Of a DNA stretch of 21,770 bases, positions 21,093-21,770 are shown piece by piece. Numbering within the stretch: position 1 is the stretch's first letter; every line of letters begins with the position of its first letter. Source of the DNA: Pseudomonadota bacterium (lineage in GTDB: Bacteria; Pseudomonadota; Alphaproteobacteria; Rhodospirillales; Rhodospirillaceae). The notes under the pieces are model-generated. The model searched no databases and was not told the origin of the DNA. It saw nothing but the letters and a program-made list of their open reading frames with translations. Location: the NCBI GenBank assembly GCA_023396465.1, contig JAEWWF010000109.1, positions 1-21,770 on the forward strand. Direction: 5' to 3'. Position numbers and translations under genes: made by a program.

Positions 21093-21770
21093 GTGGCCGA
21101 CCGTCGCGAAGACGCCACCCAGGAAGCATTGTTCCGTGAGGTGGATGAGGACCTTCGTCATGAACAGATGGCAAGGCTGTGGAAGAAGTATGGGGGCGTC
21201 GTCATCGCCGCCGCCCTTGCCGTCGTGGTGAGCGTCGCCGGCTATCAGGGCTGGCAGGCGTGGCAGGCCTCGGTGCGTCAGGATGAAGCCGGCCGCTATG
21301 CCGATGCCATGCGGCAGCTTGATGCCAATCAGCCGCAGCAGGCCGCCGAAGCCTTGGCCGCGCTGGCTCAGGGATCGGGCACCGGTTACGGTCCGGTCGC
21401 CGCCTTGCGCCGGGCCGCGCTGCTGGCGGAGCAAGGGGATACCGCCAGCGCCATCAGCCAATGGCAAGCGCTGGCCGCCGATGGCTCCGCCGAGGCACCG
21501 TTCCGCGACCTCGCCCGCCTGCTGGCGGTCATGCACCAGATGCCGGCCACCGGCGAAACGGGAGCGGCCGACAGCCTGACGGCCGAGTTGCAGCCGCTGA
21601 CCGACCCCGCCAACCCGTTCCGCTTCTCGGCGCTGGAACTGACCGCCGTGCTGGCCCTGCGCCAGGGCGACGACACCCGCGCCCGCGATCTCTACACCGC
21701 GCTGGTCAACGACGGCGGCACGCCGCAGGGCGTGCGCGCCCGTGCCCGTCAGATGCTGGCGGCCCTGGGC
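21093..21770 (+). CDS. YfgM-like membrane-anchored TPR protein, cut by the window end
   Basis: The frame runs from a GTG at 21093, which has AGGAG at 21082-21086 (6-nt spacer), to the window edge: 226 codons with no stop. The product has a charged cytoplasmic N-terminus (about 1-32, including EALFREVDEDLRHEQ), a single membrane helix (about 34-52) and an Ala/Gln-rich helical periplasmic region with TPR-like repeats, as in the TPR_21/YfgM family (PF09976). E. coli YfgM is an ancillary partner of the SecYEG translocon and PpiD, acting in periplasmic chaperone traffic. In many proteobacteria this gene precedes bamB and der, which would lie just outside the window. The assignment rests on architecture and short motifs, so the exact role is inferred. 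Confidence 0.82.
   Translation, partial: MADRREDATQEALFREVDEDLRHEQMARLWKKYGGVVIAAALAVVVSVAGYQGWQAWQASVRQDEAGRYADAMRQLDANQPQQAAEALAALAQGSGTGYGPVAALRRAALLAEQGDTASAISQWQALAADGSAEAPFRDLARLLAVMHQMPATGETGAADSLTAELQPLTDPANPFRFSALELTAVLALRQGDDTRARDLYTALVNDGGTPQGVRARARQMLAALG

Noticed and set aside
1..21770. CRISPR arrays, insertion sequences, prophage genes, tRNA genes
   Set aside because: No regularly spaced repeats, transposase or integrase motifs, or cloverleaf-like sequences were seen; gaps between genes are all under 300 nt.

Overview
The window is GC-rich DNA (clearly well above 60% G+C by eye, with G/C-ending codons throughout) and looks like chromosomal DNA of an alphaproteobacterium. Gene content fits a motile, free-living Rhodospirillales-type organism (Magnetospirillum/Azospirillum-like): a sCache chemoreceptor, a stand-alone CheW, a NaChBac-type sodium channel, an OtsA/OtsB trehalose cluster and a DUF2126/ATP-grasp/transglutaminase operon. 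The genus assignment is inference. I saw no tRNA, rRNA, insertion sequence, prophage or CRISPR.

Layout: (1) 20-5786, + strand: a trehalose/glucose operon of otsB (overlapping the next gene by 4 nt), a GH65 glycoside phosphorylase-like gene, otsA and glk. (2) 6076-6927, +: a bacterial voltage-gated sodium channel. (3) 6956-8817, - strand: a family III CoA-transferase and, upstream of it, a DUF218 (YdcF-like) protein. (4) 8903-10564, +: a 283-aa protein I do not recognise and a class I methyltransferase. (5) 10572-11176, -: a toxin-antitoxin pair (Doc/Fic-type toxin, AbrB/MazE-type antitoxin) with a 22-bp near-perfect palindrome just upstream as probable operator. (6) 11314-18332, +: three large genes encoding a transglutaminase-DUF2126 amidoligase, a fused circularly permuted ATP-grasp/alpha-E protein, and a second transglutaminase-like protein. 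(7) 18504-20926, +: cheW, a strong hairpin terminator, then a methyl-accepting chemotaxis protein. (8) 21093 to the window end, +: the start of a membrane-anchored TPR protein of the YfgM type.

How the parts fit: OtsA makes trehalose-6-phosphate from UDP-glucose and glucose-6-phosphate, and OtsB dephosphorylates it to trehalose. The GH65 enzyme keeps the residues of phosphorylases, so it could cleave trehalose or a related alpha-glucoside to glucose plus glucose-1-phosphate, and glucokinase would return free glucose to glucose-6-phosphate. Synthesis and breakdown would then share one transcript. CheW would couple chemoreceptors such as the neighbouring one to a CheA encoded elsewhere.

The best candidate for an under-described system is region 6. 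It has two predicted amide-bond-forming enzymes and two predicted thiol peptidases or amidases in one operon. This family of clusters was predicted on comparative-genomic grounds to modify peptides or proteins, but its substrate is not established as far as I know. No Anbu-type peptidase, often found with such clusters, lies within the sequence shown.
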